DNA of 64,000 nucleotides from Quillaja saponaria (GCA_029379385.1 CM055610.1:18191422-18255421); one strand, 5' to 3'. Shown: positions 37,113 through 49,363, counted from the stretch's first letter. The notes: generated by a model from the sequence alone, not told the origin. Translations and numbers: made by a program.

Positions 37113-39337
37113 ATGAGTAAGAGCAGTGGAAGGTTAAATTATTATGTAATGCTTCTCCTACTGGGTCAATTCCTCTATTCAGGTGATTTGCTTTGTCCTA
37201 TTTGATATATTATTCAATTTCAATTTGTTTTTCTCTAATCGGCTTCATCTCTTCTATTCTGATATGTGCATCTCAGTTGCTTTTGATGTAAGCTATTATG
37301 TCTCTGATAGTTTCTTTTTCTTTTCTTTATAATAGACATATACTCTTTGCTTTTCTCTAATTGATAGCTTCATAATGCTCCTGCATATGCTTGCTGTGAA
37401 GTATTTGTTCACAGATGAAGTTCTTAACATCTTATATTATGTTTGAATTTCTTGGTTCAACTTGTATTGTTGTAAATGTTGGACAAGGAATTTGATTTCA
37501 AACTCCTCCTGGAATGGACTGTTGGGAAATCACTTTACTAAAAACCCTTTCATTTTCTTTTTCAAATTGTCAATATTTTCTCTATTTTCACTTGTTGTCC
37601 CTTCTATAACTGGGTTTAGTTATTTTATTTGGCCTGTTTGGATTCGAGTGATCATGAGCATTTTGAAATACACCTTTAATTACTTTTCTTCTTATTGAAC
37701 TGATTTCTTCAAGCAGTTACACTATGACAATTTGAATTCAAGTTCATCATCATCTTCCTCAACTTCCACATGGAGCAGCATATTTTCCAACAACCTTTCA
37801 CCAATTCCACCGTCTCTTGAAAAGATATAAGGGCCTACTTGTCTGAAGTTGTCCTTCTAAGTGTTTGTCATGACAAACGGGGCATGACTTTTGCAACCAT
37901 GTCACATGTGTAGGGTTCAATCATTTGTTTCAATGAAAACTTTATTAGTTTTCCTGTTTTCATTAGTTTTCCTACTCTTCTAACAAAAAGAAAATGAGTT
38001 TTGGATTTTTATTTTTTTTTTTTGGATTGAAAATTGACATAATCCGAATTCAATTGAATTTTATATCTATGATTCATTAAGTCCTTTTCAAACGAAGCAT
38101 CATTGTGCCGTCCTATGTCCATAAAGTGATGAACAGAAAAAAGTAAAGCTTACTTCATTCATCATTTCAATTACAGGTACAAATATGACAGAGGTGGGAG
38201 CAACTAGACATATGAAATTACTAGGCCATGAAGAAAAACAAGTACAGCCCACTGTCCCAATGTCTACCACCCAAAATGATATTACAACTCCAATCACCAC
38301 AGTTCCCACCATAACTCCCACCACTCCCACTTCAATAACTCCAATTCTAAATCCTAATTCAAACCCAGAAACAGTCTCTCCAGCCACCACCAACCCGTTT
38401 ACTACTCCAACCACGATGAATTCTCCAGTTTCTTTAGGTGTGAGCTGGTGTGTTGCTAGCCAAAGCTCGTCACAAACTGCATTACAAGTTGCATTAGACT
38501 ATACTTGTGGCTATGGTGGTGCTGATTGTTCAGCAATTCAGCCTGGTGGAAGCTGTTACAACCCGAATACCATTCCTGACCATGCCTCTTATGCATTTAA
38601 TAACTACTATCAGAAGAACCCTGTTCCAAATAGCTGCAATTTTGCTGGAACTGCAGTTGTGACTAGCACAGACCCAAGTAAGACATTTTCTTTTGTAATT
38701 TTCACTCTTCATTTTCTCATCTATGTTACATTTCAGTACAAATTTGAGAAGTGAAACAAGGAGTAGTGGAGATTAGTAAAAGTGACTTTTTAGTGGTAAA
38801 TTAATGGGGATAACATATTGGTTTGGGGGTGTAAAAGTGCCACTTGAGTATGTAGAAGTCAAACTTTTTTCTGCTTCTTGTTGGAGGTTGCACCTTGAAA
38901 GTTTCCAACAAAATCATTGATATTTATAATGTTCTGTTTTCCATTTCTTCTCTCTTCAAGCTCATCTTAAAGTTTCCTACATTATGACTAATATTTACCG
39001 TGTCTTCCTTCAATTTCTTCTCTCTACTTTTATTTCAGGTACCGGGACATGTCAGTATCCATCCACAAGGTAAAATTCTCTTACCCACATTTTCTTTTCT
39101 TTTGTTTCCCTGCCACTGAAACAAAATCCTCGCACTTTGAATGTTGTTTGATATTGCAGCACAAGTTCATCAGTACTAAACACAACAAACACAAACGGCG
39201 CAACTGTTTTCGGTGCAGGGCCTAGAAACCCCTCTCCCACATCAGCAGCCAAATCAAATAGCTTGTCACATTTTTTCATCATACTATGGCTAGTGGCATT
39301 GCTTCCTAAAATGAATGACAACTGGATTTTGCTTTGA
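37113..39337 (+). CDS. X8-domain, probably GPI-anchored callose-binding-type protein
   Basis: Exons 37113-37182, 38177-38677, 39039-39069 and 39160-39337 join in frame to 259 residues. Residues 1-23 hold a hydrophobic signal peptide ([15 protein letters not shown]). Residues about 45-108 are Thr/Pro-rich, likely O-glycosylated. The X8 domain spans about 113-196: it starts SWCVAS and has Cys at 115, 134, 141, 150, 177 and 195, the usual six. It binds beta-1,3-glucan (callose). A Ser/Asn-rich stretch then leads to the hydrophobic [14 protein letters not shown], which fits a GPI-anchor signal although nine more residues follow. Related PDCB proteins sit at plasmodesmata; whether this one does is inference. 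An upstream in-frame ATG at 36966 would add a basic leader before the signal peptide and is unlikely. A triplicated block lies just downstream. Confidence 0.88.
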
Positions 39338-39449
39338 TCAAAATTAATATGGCCCCAATTTGGTTCCTCAAAGAAACTGCAAGCGCATAGTTGAAGAAAA
39401 AACTAACTTTAGTAGATATGTATATGGTGTGAATGAGAAACCTTTCTGA

Positions 39450-40149
39450 TCAAACCCTGTAGAGATAGAGCAAATATAATTTGCTTTCCCCTGAGATCAA
39501 ACCCTGTAGAGATGGAGCAAATATAATTTGCTTTGGTAGAAGTTTTATACCAGAGTTACCAGTTTTCCTGATGAGAGTACGTTGCTGGAGACCCATTAAG
39601 CTTGTGAACCTTTCTTTTGTTATCTAAGTTAATGGGAATAACAATTTTGTTTGATAACTTGTTACTGATGAAGAACTGAATCCATAGTAGGACATCCTAG
39701 CCAAAACACAATAAAAGAGCTGAATCCATAGCAGAAAATCTTAACAACACTGTAGAGATAGAGCAAATATAATTTGCTTTGGTAGAAGTTTTATACCAGA
39801 GTTACCAGTTTTCCTGTATAAGAGTATGTTGTTGGAGACCCATTAAGCTTGTGAACTTTTTTTTTGTTATTAAGTTAATGGGAATGACAATTTTGTTTGA
39901 TAACTTAACTTCTACCAGAGTTACCAGATTTCCTGTATAAGAGTATGTTGTTGGAGACCGATTAAGCTTGTGAACCTTTTTTTTTTTGTTATCTAAGTTA
40001 ATGGGAATGACAATTTTGTTTGATAACTTGTTACTGATGAAGAACTGAATCCATAGTAGGACATCCTAGCGAAAACAAAATAAAAGAACTGAATCCATAG
40101 CAGAAAATCTTAAAAGAACTGAATCCATACCAGAAAATCTTAACAACAA
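39450..40149. repeat. Triplicated block downstream of the X8 gene
   Basis: Three tandem copies of a 150-260 bp unit lie at about 39492-39749, 39750-39906 and 39907-40149, preceded by a short fragment of the same unit at about 39450-39495. Each copy shares TACCAGAGTTACCAG, GGAGACC.ATTAAGCTTGTGAA and GACAATTTTGTTTGATAACTT. Copy 1 and copy 3 also share GAAGAACTGAATCCATAG, which is repeated again at the end of copy 3. The middle copy is truncated. Copies differ by a few bases and by T-run length. It starts about 110 bp after the X8 stop, so part may be X8 3' UTR. Confidence 0.9.
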
Positions 40150-41060
40150 AAGAAAAAGAATTGGTTTGTCAGACAACCCTGTAACCATCCTAGAGGTTTT
40201 ACACTGGCCAGGAGCGATCATCTACTGCCAAGGTGACCCAAGGACCAACCCAGCAGTTAATCAAGTAAGGTCGCGCACGTTTGTTAAGAAACTGATATTA
40301 TAAAGGATAGCTATATTCCATGAGTTTCCAATGTGGACCCTTTTGGTCAGTACGATGGTCCCTTATAATAGAGTTTTCAACCTCATGTGGCATAAGGATT
40401 GTGCCATATATTTTAATCATGACAATACCTAGTGAATTTCCTCCTTTGTCTTCTTCACAAAACGTCATAACTAAGCTGTCAGCCACGGGACGTGAGCTGA
40501 ACTGCTGAAGTGTTGGTGTACGATTCAATGGTTTTATGTGACTAACTAGGTAAAAGAAAATCAGCATAAGATTCTTTTTCTTGACACTTTGCTTTGGAAT
40601 TATTATTACTTTCTCTTTTTTCTTTGCCCAACTTAATAGTCAGAAATCAAACATATACATATAGGCTTGTAGGAAATGTGTGCAACAGAATTTGGATAAA
40701 TTATAATCTCTGGCCAGTATTAAAGCAGATTGCAGAAAGCTTCTATACAAAATGATAATTTCAGTTTCACTTGTTGCTCAGTCAATAGTAAAAGGCTTCC
40801 ATGAAGTAGCCTTTGTTTCTTTTATTCCATGCACCCCCAGAGGTAAAAAGAATTTTAAGTCTTTGAGGAAGATGGAATTTTGTCATGTATACCAAGTTTG
40901 TATTCTACTTTTGATCAACTAGCAGGAAGGACATCAGAAGATTTTCAACTTTGAAGTTGAATTACAACACATTATTTGAACCCAACATCAATTTCACAAG
41001 ATTGAAAATAAAATTTTATAAATCAGGGTAAATTTTCCGAAATGTCAAAATTAGGAAACA
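40150..41060. other. Intergenic, no supported gene
   Basis: AT-rich. The open frames at 40298-40567 (minus) and 40320-40508 (plus) overlap each other and resemble no protein I know. Nothing else is visible. Confidence 0.5.
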
Positions 41061-41727
41061 TCAAAACTTTTCGGGCAATCTAGCAGTGAGCACTGCTCTT
41101 AGTTTTGAATAAACCTTCCCAGCAGGGGATCCTAAGATAAGTCTGCAGATAGAACCCCTAGCAATTTTAATGTTGATAGAAGATCCCAGTATGTGAATTT
41201 TGGTGTCAGCTATCACAATCCTTGTCTGTTTTATTCTCAATTGTAAACTTTGTTTTACCGCCCTTACCAGATACTCTTCCTATAGCACGAGACAAGTGCT
41301 CCCCTCGAAGTCTTTTGACATCATTGATATCAAAAGATGCAACATAGAGCTCGTCCAAACGCAGAAGGGCAATGGCATCTATAATATCAAAACCCAGCAT
41401 GAAAGCACGGACAAAATCAGCACACTTTTGTAAGTTACTAATATTAGGGGTGTCTTTGTCTTGTCTTCAACTCAACCTTGCGAGCCTTTAGATTACTAAA
41501 AATGTCAATTTTCATTTGTTCATATACTGGAGTGTAGATTTCCATCCAAGCTTTCTCCCGTGAGGGGAATAACGATGTGGTGGAATAGAAACCTTCCGAA
41601 ATTGAACTTGACCATCAGACATCTCATGAGCCTTCACAGGCTCAAACTTCGGTTTTGGTGGTAAAGATACTGGCTCAGATGAAACTGCTTCAACTTCCAT
41701 AATAGCATGTGCCTCATCGGACTGCAT
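41061..41727 (-). pseudogene. PNO1 (partner of NOB1) pseudogene, intronless copy
   Basis: The minus strand reads MQSDEAHAIMEVEAVSSEPV at 41727, then FRKVSIPPHRYSP, the KH-like core (FMLGFDIIDAIALLRLDELY, LRGEHLSRAIGRVSGKGGKT) and the C-terminal TKIHILGSS, GSPAGKVYSKLRAV, ending near 41061. This is the whole length of PNO1/Dim2, an RNA-binding factor that works with the endonuclease NOB1 in 40S ribosome assembly. At least three single-base indels break the frame: near 41559-41563 after HRYSP, near 41453-41457 before the ISNLQKCADF block, and near 41225-41229 after FTIENKT. One codon is extra near the C terminus. No introns interrupt it, so it is probably a retrocopy, though no poly-A tail remains. 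I am inferring that the source gene has introns. The functional PNO1 must lie elsewhere. Confidence 0.85.
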
Positions 41728-43059
41728 TGTGCAGTAATTTGACCTTTAACGCTAAAATAGTAAAATGAAATTTCAATTAGTATTTACATGAATAAACATC
41801 ATAATATTCGACAGTCACGTAATGTCATGGAGATAGATGTACTATTACCAAACAAAGATCAAGGGTGCGGAGAGAACAAGGTTGTTTTAGCATGTTGGTC
41901 TTGAGGAAAACTAGAATTTAGTCATTGATCAACTTTTACCATTAACATTTAGCAAACGGGAGTGAGGGATTTAATTAACCAAGATTGAAATTTCCTTCCC
42001 GCCAGAGTTGCTCTGCAGGACTGAAACATTTAGAGTAGCTAAGTTTCTTATTGATAATACCTACACAGTACACACTATGTATGCTCTCAGCTCTAATACA
42101 TTGCAAATTTTCTGAAAAAGTATTCCTCTAATGTACTCCTCAATTAAATGTTGAAAGAGAGCCTCAGCTATTAATGACAAGTCATGGCTACTTAACTTGG
42201 TACCTCCCCCTAAAATTATAAAAACAGAAAAAAAAAAAAAAACCCATCTCATACAAAGGTTGTCAAGATCCAGACTTCACTTTAAATGAATCAAAGGTTT
42301 ATAAAATGGAAACATCAAATCATAAGATATGTTATTATACATCATAAAATGACTTTCACAAAAACTATACATCTACTGTCAAAGAATGTAGAAGCAGCAG
42401 AAGCAAAGAGCCAGGCTTTATGATTCAACCAATACTACCAGGGAGTCATGGGGCATTCCAAAAATCAGATCATAATCACAAAGATTTTTGCATACCATTA
42501 AAATTCAAATATTAGTACCTTGAAATATAAGATTACCATCACTAACATCAATATATGAAAGTAACTTCTAACAACAATTCAAGTATTAATCTTTACACAG
42601 AATATACAGTACAAAGCTTCACATAAACCAGCAAAGATGGAAAATTCAAATTTCCAACTCTTACTTGTTCAACACATACCCTTATGGAAAAAAAAAACAA
42701 ACATAAAAACAAATAATCTCACATTCATAAAACTAAACAAAACTGAAGAACAACATCTACAAAAAAAAAAGAAAAAAAAAAAAGGAAGCTTTAAAATATC
42801 ACAGTATAGCTAATGGTTAGGGTTTACAGGAATTTGCTAAACCTTTGCAACTTCGAAATGGAACCGTTGCCACGGCTAAATAAAAGTTTCACAGTTCAAG
42901 AAAAGAAAATTGAAACTTGTTTTAACCTAAGATATCTTGACGGTCAGTCGGTCACTGAGCTTAGTGGGCTCGTTAATGGTTAATATGGCTATATCAGCTA
43001 TGGCAAATTAGTTATATGGTGAGGGGGGGTGGGGTGGGATTGGAAATGATAAATATTTT
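41728..43059. other. Intergenic, no supported gene
   Basis: No protein-like frame. Contains A-rich tracts (for example 42226-42242 and 42760-42784) and a G-rich patch at 43021-43039. Confidence 0.5.
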
Positions 43060-43815
43060 AAAGACTAAAATTTTGATCCCTCAAAATGTTTAATTTATCA
43101 ATTTCATTTCTCAATGTTTAATTTCATCAATCAAAGTCCTTAAAAGATTTTTACCTTATCAATTTCGTCTTTCAATATTTAGTTTATCAAATAGATCCTT
43201 AAAAGATTTTTAAATTATTAATTTAGTCCCTCAACATCGAATATTATCAATCAAATCTCTAAAATATTTAAAAATCAATTTTGTTGCTATCTATATTTCA
43301 CTAATTAGGAACTAACATAATATTTATTTTTTATGTTATAGATAATAAAAATATTAATTAACTTGTATTATTAATATGAATATGAAATTTAAAATGTAAT
43401 ATTAAAAACAAATCTCATTGAAACATTAAATTAATTATTATAAATTCTCAGTTCCCAAATTCATTCAAGCTTTCATTAAGATAAATTTTTTTTCCTTAAT
43501 GCTTAGTTAAGAATTGTCTCTATAAAAAAGTAAGAATAAGTTTTGAATTTAAAATTTCTTAGTATGTTAATAAAAAAAATAAAATCAATCTTACCTTCTA
43601 AATGTCACAGGTACATTAATATTAAATTTTTTAGGAGTTCAATTGATAAAATTGAATATCAAGTGACGGAATTGATAACTTTGAAAAAAAAATTAATCAA
43701 GGACTTAATTGAAAAATTGCACATTGAAGGATAAAATTAATAAGTTGAAAACTTTTAAGCAATTAATTGATGAAATTGATAAGTTGAGAATTTTTAAGTG
43801 ACTAAAGTAGTAGTT
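43060..43815. mobile_element. Probable inverted-repeat element with internal repeats
   Basis: The left arm (about 43065-43280) has a word repeated about every 70-80 bases: TTTAATTTATCAATTTCATTT, then CCTTATCAATTTCGTC, then TTATTAATTTAGTCCCTCAA. The right arm (about 43630-43810) carries the complements: GGAATTGATAAC, ATTAATAAGTTGAAAA and GAAATTGATAAGTTGAGAAT. The arms are therefore inverted copies of a subterminally repetitive sequence, as in some foldback or Mutator-like non-autonomous elements. The arms are diverged, the ends are not exact, and I found no target duplication. The interior is AT-rich without coding frames. Confidence 0.45.
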
Positions 43816-44842
43816 TATAAATAGAAAAATGTCTATAAAATAAAGTGGAACCTTGAATTAGTTCACCAAAATAATTTTTTTTAAAATTAGATGCATGTAA
43901 ACAAAATTTTTCATATTTAAATTTTTTCCAACACCAATTTTATAAATTGTCTTATTAAGTATTAAATATTCTTTTTCTTTTTATTGTTGAGAAGAAAGAT
44001 GAAAATTTTCATTTATATGACATGAGTATCGTGTAAAAAAAAATAATTATTTTACTAAATATGGCATGAGTATCACCATAAGAAATCAATGTCAAAGCAT
44101 ATTTGCAGTCAAAGATCTTCGACATAGGTGCTATACCAATTTAAAATAATTGTCCAAATAAAACACTAGATCACAATCTCTCATACAATAAGAGGTAAAT
44201 AGAATCCAAAAAATAGGTAAATTGTCAAAGATAGAGAATCATACACTCTCAAAAACTCTTTCGAAGTACCACTAGAAATTCAAAAGTATGTCATAAAAAT
44301 GATACAGATCTAAAATCGGCTTATTCAAAAGTGAAAAAAATAAAATTTAGGAGATGTTGTTGCAAAGGTTTTTTTGAGCAGGCTTAGAGGAAAAGGAGGA
44401 AGAGAAAATTAGGAACCCCTAGTTTTCCCTATTAACCATTCGTATTACTTGCTTATGCTAATTTAGTTAGTCCTAAGTACGAGCAATAAATAGTGACCAC
44501 ATTATAGTCTTTTTCGGTAAATAAGAGGAAAGTGTGAGAAATTGAAAAACAAATTCAATTTTAAGGATGACTCAAAACTTGAATAAGAATATATTGGACA
44601 AATTTGGATATCATTTCAAGTAACACCTATTATATCACATGCAACATGGAAGTGTTTAATTAGATTCCATTTCTTTTTCATGGAACATTTTCACATGCTC
44701 CAACCTGACATGAGGTACATAATGGAACCATATAGCCATTTTGTAGCCACCCATTCTACTTTATGCCTTAATTGATTAATTGGACCATCTTTGCTACTTT
44801 TCATAAATCACACATCCACTACAATATTGCAATCTTTTTCTT
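43816..44842. other. Intergenic upstream of the BSP gene
   Basis: AT-rich with no protein-like frame. The last few hundred bases are presumably the promoter of the BSP gene. No clear regulatory site stands out. Confidence 0.5.
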
Positions 44843-45784
44843 ATGCACTCCCATATGAAGGAGGATCAGCACTCCTTTTTTCAACCCCTCATCAGCAGCT
44901 CCTCCTCCTCCTCCTCCTCCACCGCCACTGCAGCCACCACGACATCATATTCAATAGACAGCAATTATGAGAAGAATACTACTGATCAAGACATCAAAAT
45001 TTCCACTTCCAATTATGGGATCATAATCCGCTTGCTTTCGGTTGTCTCAATTGCAATCATCTCATTATGGGCAAACTATGAAGCATCCAAAGGCTTTGAG
45101 ATAACCTTAATAAACGACAACAAAGAGTCTCTTGCCGGCCGTCGCTTCAACCTCTTTTACATTTCAAACGACAAAGCCACTCGTATAGCCCTTAACACAA
45201 GTGCATTTGTTGAAAACCTTCTTTACCCTACTGACGACCATCTTCAACCCAAGAAACACATAAACAAAGTCACTCTCCGGCTCGCGGCCACCTGGGATCT
45301 CACCCCTCTTGTTACCGCCGGTGGCTCCATTAAAGATCATCATTATGTCATCAACATTAGTCCTTCGATACTCGAAGATGTCAATTTTCATGACGCAATT
45401 GTATTCAAGGTGCAACGTGCCATGGCTAAAATTTGGTTATGGGATGGTGAATCTAACGCGCCACCGTCACTTATAGATGGCATGGTGGAATATGTATGTG
45501 AATTAGCCGGATTTGGTAACGTGAAATTTTCCGGCAGCCATGTTGAGTTGCCGGAATGTGAGCATGTTTGGTGGAAGGATAAGAACCCAAAGGTTGTGGC
45601 AAGGTTCTTGCACTATTGTGAGGGAGAGAAAAAAGGGTTCATCCAACGGTTAAATTATGCTTTGAAGGATACGTGGCATGATCGGATTGTAGATGATGTG
45701 ATGGGAATTCCAGCTCAGCAACTATGTGGTTCGTATAATTCATCCTCAGCATCCCAGGTCTCAAATTTATTGTATTCTTTCTGA
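44843..45784 (+). CDS. Plant basic secretory protein (BSP) family, motif-less member
   Basis: One intronless frame of 313 residues. The N terminus is a Ser/Thr-rich cytosol-like stretch (16-35), followed by a hydrophobic segment at about 59-77 (GIIIRLLSVVSIAIISLWA) that could be a signal anchor. The rest, from about 86, matches the BSP family (PF04450, peptidase of plants and bacteria): FEITLINDN, then RLAATWDLTPLVTAGGSI..HHYVINISP, then PPSLIDGMVEYVCELAGF and VVARFLHYCE. Usual members are secreted defence-related proteins with a zinc-peptidase-like HExxH before a WxW. Here the aligned residues are RAMAK (192-196) before W198 and W200, so both His and the Glu are gone. The protein is probably catalytically dead or never was a peptidase. 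The first ATG is used; M5 is an alternative. It is convergent with the GPAT gene. Confidence 0.8.
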   Translation: MHSHMKEDQHSFFQPLISSSSSSSSSTATAATTTSYSIDSNYEKNTTDQDIKISTSNYGIIIRLLSVVSIAIISLWANYEASKGFEITLINDNKESLAGRRFNLFYISNDKATRIALNTSAFVENLLYPTDDHLQPKKHINKVTLRLAATWDLTPLVTAGGSIKDHHYVINISPSILEDVNFHDAIVFKVQRAMAKIWLWDGESNAPPSLIDGMVEYVCELAGFGNVKFSGSHVELPECEHVWWKDKNPKVVARFLHYCEGEKKGFIQRLNYALKDTWHDRIVDDVMGIPAQQLCGSYNSSSASQVSNLLYSF

Positions 45785-47291
45785 AGAAATTAAAAATTGA
45801 AAGTAGGATTAATTTTGTATATTATTTGAGCTGGCATCTATTTGGCAAATTGATTGATCATTCATTGAATACTTAAAAGGGAAACATGGATTCCATTTGC
45901 TGACTTGTACCAAAAAATATATATAAATAAATAAGAAATTGCAATTTTTAAAATCTAAGAATTTTACCTATACGACTAGCTAGCTAGACTAGAAGTGAAT
46001 TTCATAAAAATGTTATGGCAGCTATATATTAAGTTGGTACTGGGTTGTGTTGAGATTGAAGTTTTTAACTCGAAGATCGAGAATTAGAAGAATATTAATT
46101 AAACTTATTTTTTATTGAAAATTCTTTCAAGAATAATGAAATTTATTGGTAATTTTATAAGAAACTTTCAGTGTATAAAAATAATATTTCGTTGCTTCAC
46201 GAAATATTTATTTAATAATAATAAATTGACAATATATTTTACTAAATCAAACAAAAGAAAAGAAAGCAGAGCTTGACAATTGAGATGATCATTGCATAAG
46301 GGAGAAACTGTAAGTCACTATTCTGAATACTATGGGATTCAAATTGGCTATGTATATCAAGTTATCAACACCCTCATCCATATTAAATTCTCGAGGTAAG
46401 AGGTTCTGTTAGACAAAAAAATATATAAATATAATACTTTCTCTTCATATATAATTTTTAAAGAGAGAAAAAAATTATAATTATCTCTTTTTAACATAAT
46501 TTTGTATATTTTTTTTTTAAATAAATAAAAGTGAATCTTGATCTGAGTATTTAATGTAATACTCGAGTTTTGTGCACCATATCTCTGTAGTATAACAAGA
46601 AAGACGACATAGGATAAAGAATTTAAGTCGCATGACATACAAATTAAGAGCAGACACTGCCGCCATCACCCTTCAATAGTATTCTTAAAATCTTCATCAC
46701 ATTAAATAAAATTAGTTGACCAGATTTACATTAAAGGTAGAACCTTGCTCTTGCAATTATTTTGTACAGTCCTGGGAAATCGTAAATTCGACAGCAAAAA
46801 TTTCCATCCATCATCATCCCATTGCATGAAAAAAAAATTCCAACTTTATAATGATCTCTCCAACTTGAATTTCACAACAAATTATTTCAATTTTTAAGTT
46901 ATCGCCCCTCATATTTTCATAAAGTTGTCATCGGATTTGATTTCTGAATGAATACCGTCAATTTTAATGTTTTTGTCGATTAAATTATTAACGGAAACGA
47001 CAAAACTGTTGGCTTCCATATGAAACACCTCATATTTGATTGATTAAATAAAACTTATGAGTAAACCATTCGTTTAGGAAGGTCAGTGTTCATTTGAGAA
47101 TCAGACATGCTGGCCAACACTATATCAGTCTAAATAATCAATAATTGAAGAAAATATCTGAGTCTAATAATTAATAGTGAGATCAAACAAAAAAATTGAC
47201 ATATATAATGTGTTAATAGTACTCGAAGAAAAGAAAAAAAGAAAAAAGGAATTTGCTAGGAAGAACACTAATTTGGATAATGTACCACGTA
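45785..47291. other. Intergenic between convergent BSP and GPAT genes
   Basis: This holds both 3' UTRs. It is AT-rich, with no supported frame. Confidence 0.5.
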
Positions 47292-49363
47292 CTAGTGTTT
47301 CTTTGTCTTGTTATCATGAACAACCCCTTCATTCCCGGCCAGCATCATATACTTGTCCCTCCTTGTAAGAGTGGTGCATTCAAAACCCAAAGCCTCACCT
47401 AGTTGCCTCTGTATGTAATTTGCCACTTCACAACTAGACCTTCCTCCAGCACATGTGAGTCCTTTTGGTAACTTCTCAAGTATTTGAACATGGTAACTTG
47501 GTTTAGGATTCATCAAAAAGAAAATTGGATCCAAGCATTTTAGCCCACTAGCTGTAGTCCCATAAAACATGTTCACATGTGTGTTCATAGCCACAGGAAC
47601 AATTTCATCAGCTAATTCAGCAAATAAAGAACTGAATCTTAACAAATAAGGCTCTCTACAAGTTGTTCCTTCAGGGCACACAACCAAATCACCTTCACTA
47701 AGCAATCTATGCATGGTTTGTCCATCTTGTTTTCTGTCCCTTGTTAGTCTCACTGTTTTGATTGGGGCTATGATTTCAGACATTTTGCTTAGACTATATG
47801 TGACTGCAGTCAAAGGCTTACCTAAAGATGTGGTGAGAAAAACTGGATCCAAGAGTGTTCTGTGGGTGCAAACATAGAGAACCCCTTTACTCTGATCTGA
47901 TTTTGGAGGGCTAGAACCTTTGAGTCTGATATCTAAACCACTCCAAATGCCTAATAGGAATGCCAATTTGTAAGGAAGGAGAATGCCCACAGAGAGTCTA
48001 AAAATTGCTAGCAATATCGCAAGTGGAAGCCACATGAACATAGTAAGAGTTGCCAAGGGAGTAGGCAAGAATGCTAGCCTTCCATCATGAAATATCAGAG
48101 GCTTTGGGTATTTCTCCCTTGGCATTACTGAACTAGGACTGCTTTTGTTGTCTTCCTTGTTCACCACATAAGCTTCCTGTCAGTGTTTCATACAAAGAAT
48201 TAGAAATCAAACATCAATATCCACATCTACACTCAGATAACTTTTAAATTATGAACAAAACCTCAAGTACATGTCTCTCTGTGCAAAACTTTTCCCTGAA
48301 AATTGTAACAGGGAACTTTACAGGGCCTTTCAAAGTTGTCATGAAAATTAGAAGTTAGGTTCTTTTATTTAGCATTATTTATTTTTTTATTTTTTTGGTG
48401 ACAAATCCCAGTGGGGCTCAAACCACTAAACGTTGATAAGCTCCTCATGACATACTGACTACTTAGGTATAGGGTACTAGCAAAATTGGAAAAATAAGCA
48501 CATTGATCAAATACCTTTGATTCCTAAAAAATTTCCCATGCCCTTCTTTTCATTCTCATTAATATATTCATAAATAAGATTATTAAGAATACTATGGGGA
48601 GATTACTTAAGAAATAGCAGTAAGTTTCCAAATTCTATTTTACCTTGCAAAGGGAGATGAGAAGATGGTCAAGGAGGCCTGAACTTCCAAGTCCAACATC
48701 AGGCTTTCTTTCTCCAAAGTATTCCTTGAGGGCTCTATGCTTCAAGAGCAAACCAGATCCAGAGAGCAAACCAGTAAAGTAGTGGCCAACAGTGTGTAGC
48801 TCTGTCCCTATAACATCATCAACACTTAAGTACTCCTTAAGAAACTCTTCAACCATAACTCTAGGGACACTTGTGAAAACAACCTTAGACCCTGTTGAGG
48901 CCAAAACTTCATATGCATGAAGGTTAAGATTCTCTAAATAGAACTTGGGTAAAACAGCCCTTGCAGTTGTCTTCATGTCCTTTATTCTAAGCCCACAAAA
49001 AGATATAAAAATCATGACCCTAAGCTTGAGCTCATAGTCCAATACCCACAATAAGGGACATGACAAAAGCAATAGGAATGCTCTAAAAATGCTACCACCT
49101 TCAAATGCAACCAGCATGAAATAGGGAAAGAAGGAGTGAGTTCTTAACAGGACTCCATTAATGTCACAAACAAGTGTCTCTGACCCTCTACCCACCAGAC
49201 CACATTTAGTAACACTAGGGAATGAAGAAGTTTGCTGAGATGATTTATATGATAAATTGAAACCATAATTTTTCATCTTCCTTGCAGCTCTGTAACATGA
49301 GTTGGCCAGCAGCTGGTACAAGACCCAGTCTGCTAGCCTGAGAAGTACCATTGGGAACACCAT
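47292..49363 (-). CDS. Glycerol-3-phosphate 2-O-acyltransferase (GPAT, GPAT1-3-like)
   Basis: Exon 1 (49363-48644) and exon 2 (48176-47292) give 534 residues, usual for land-plant membrane GPATs. The enzyme moves an acyl group from acyl-CoA to glycerol-3-phosphate at the ER, for cutin, suberin or pollen-wall lipids. The N-terminal half is the HAD-like domain: VCDINGVLL at 65-73, then FFPYFMLVAFEGGSIFRAFL. The C-terminal half is the acyltransferase: block I HRTLLD (345-350) and block III PEGTTCREP (408-416), both complete. Hydrophobic segments lie at about 83-110 and 277-312. The HAD motif is DING rather than the DxDG of phosphatase-competent GPAT4/6/8. The product is therefore probably 2-lysophosphatidic acid, not monoacylglycerol. 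The MVFPMVLLRLADWVLYQLLA start and the C terminus fit the GPAT1/2/3 group best; an in-frame ATG three codons upstream exists. The intron is 467 bp. Confidence 0.95.

Noticed and set aside
36966..37205. Upstream start for the X8 gene at 36966
   Set aside because: It would put a long basic leader before the signal peptide; the ATG at 37113 is better.
48360..48475. Possible SINE piece in the GPAT intron (GGTTTGAGCCCCAC on the minus strand)
   Set aside because: Only a loose B-box resemblance and no duplication.
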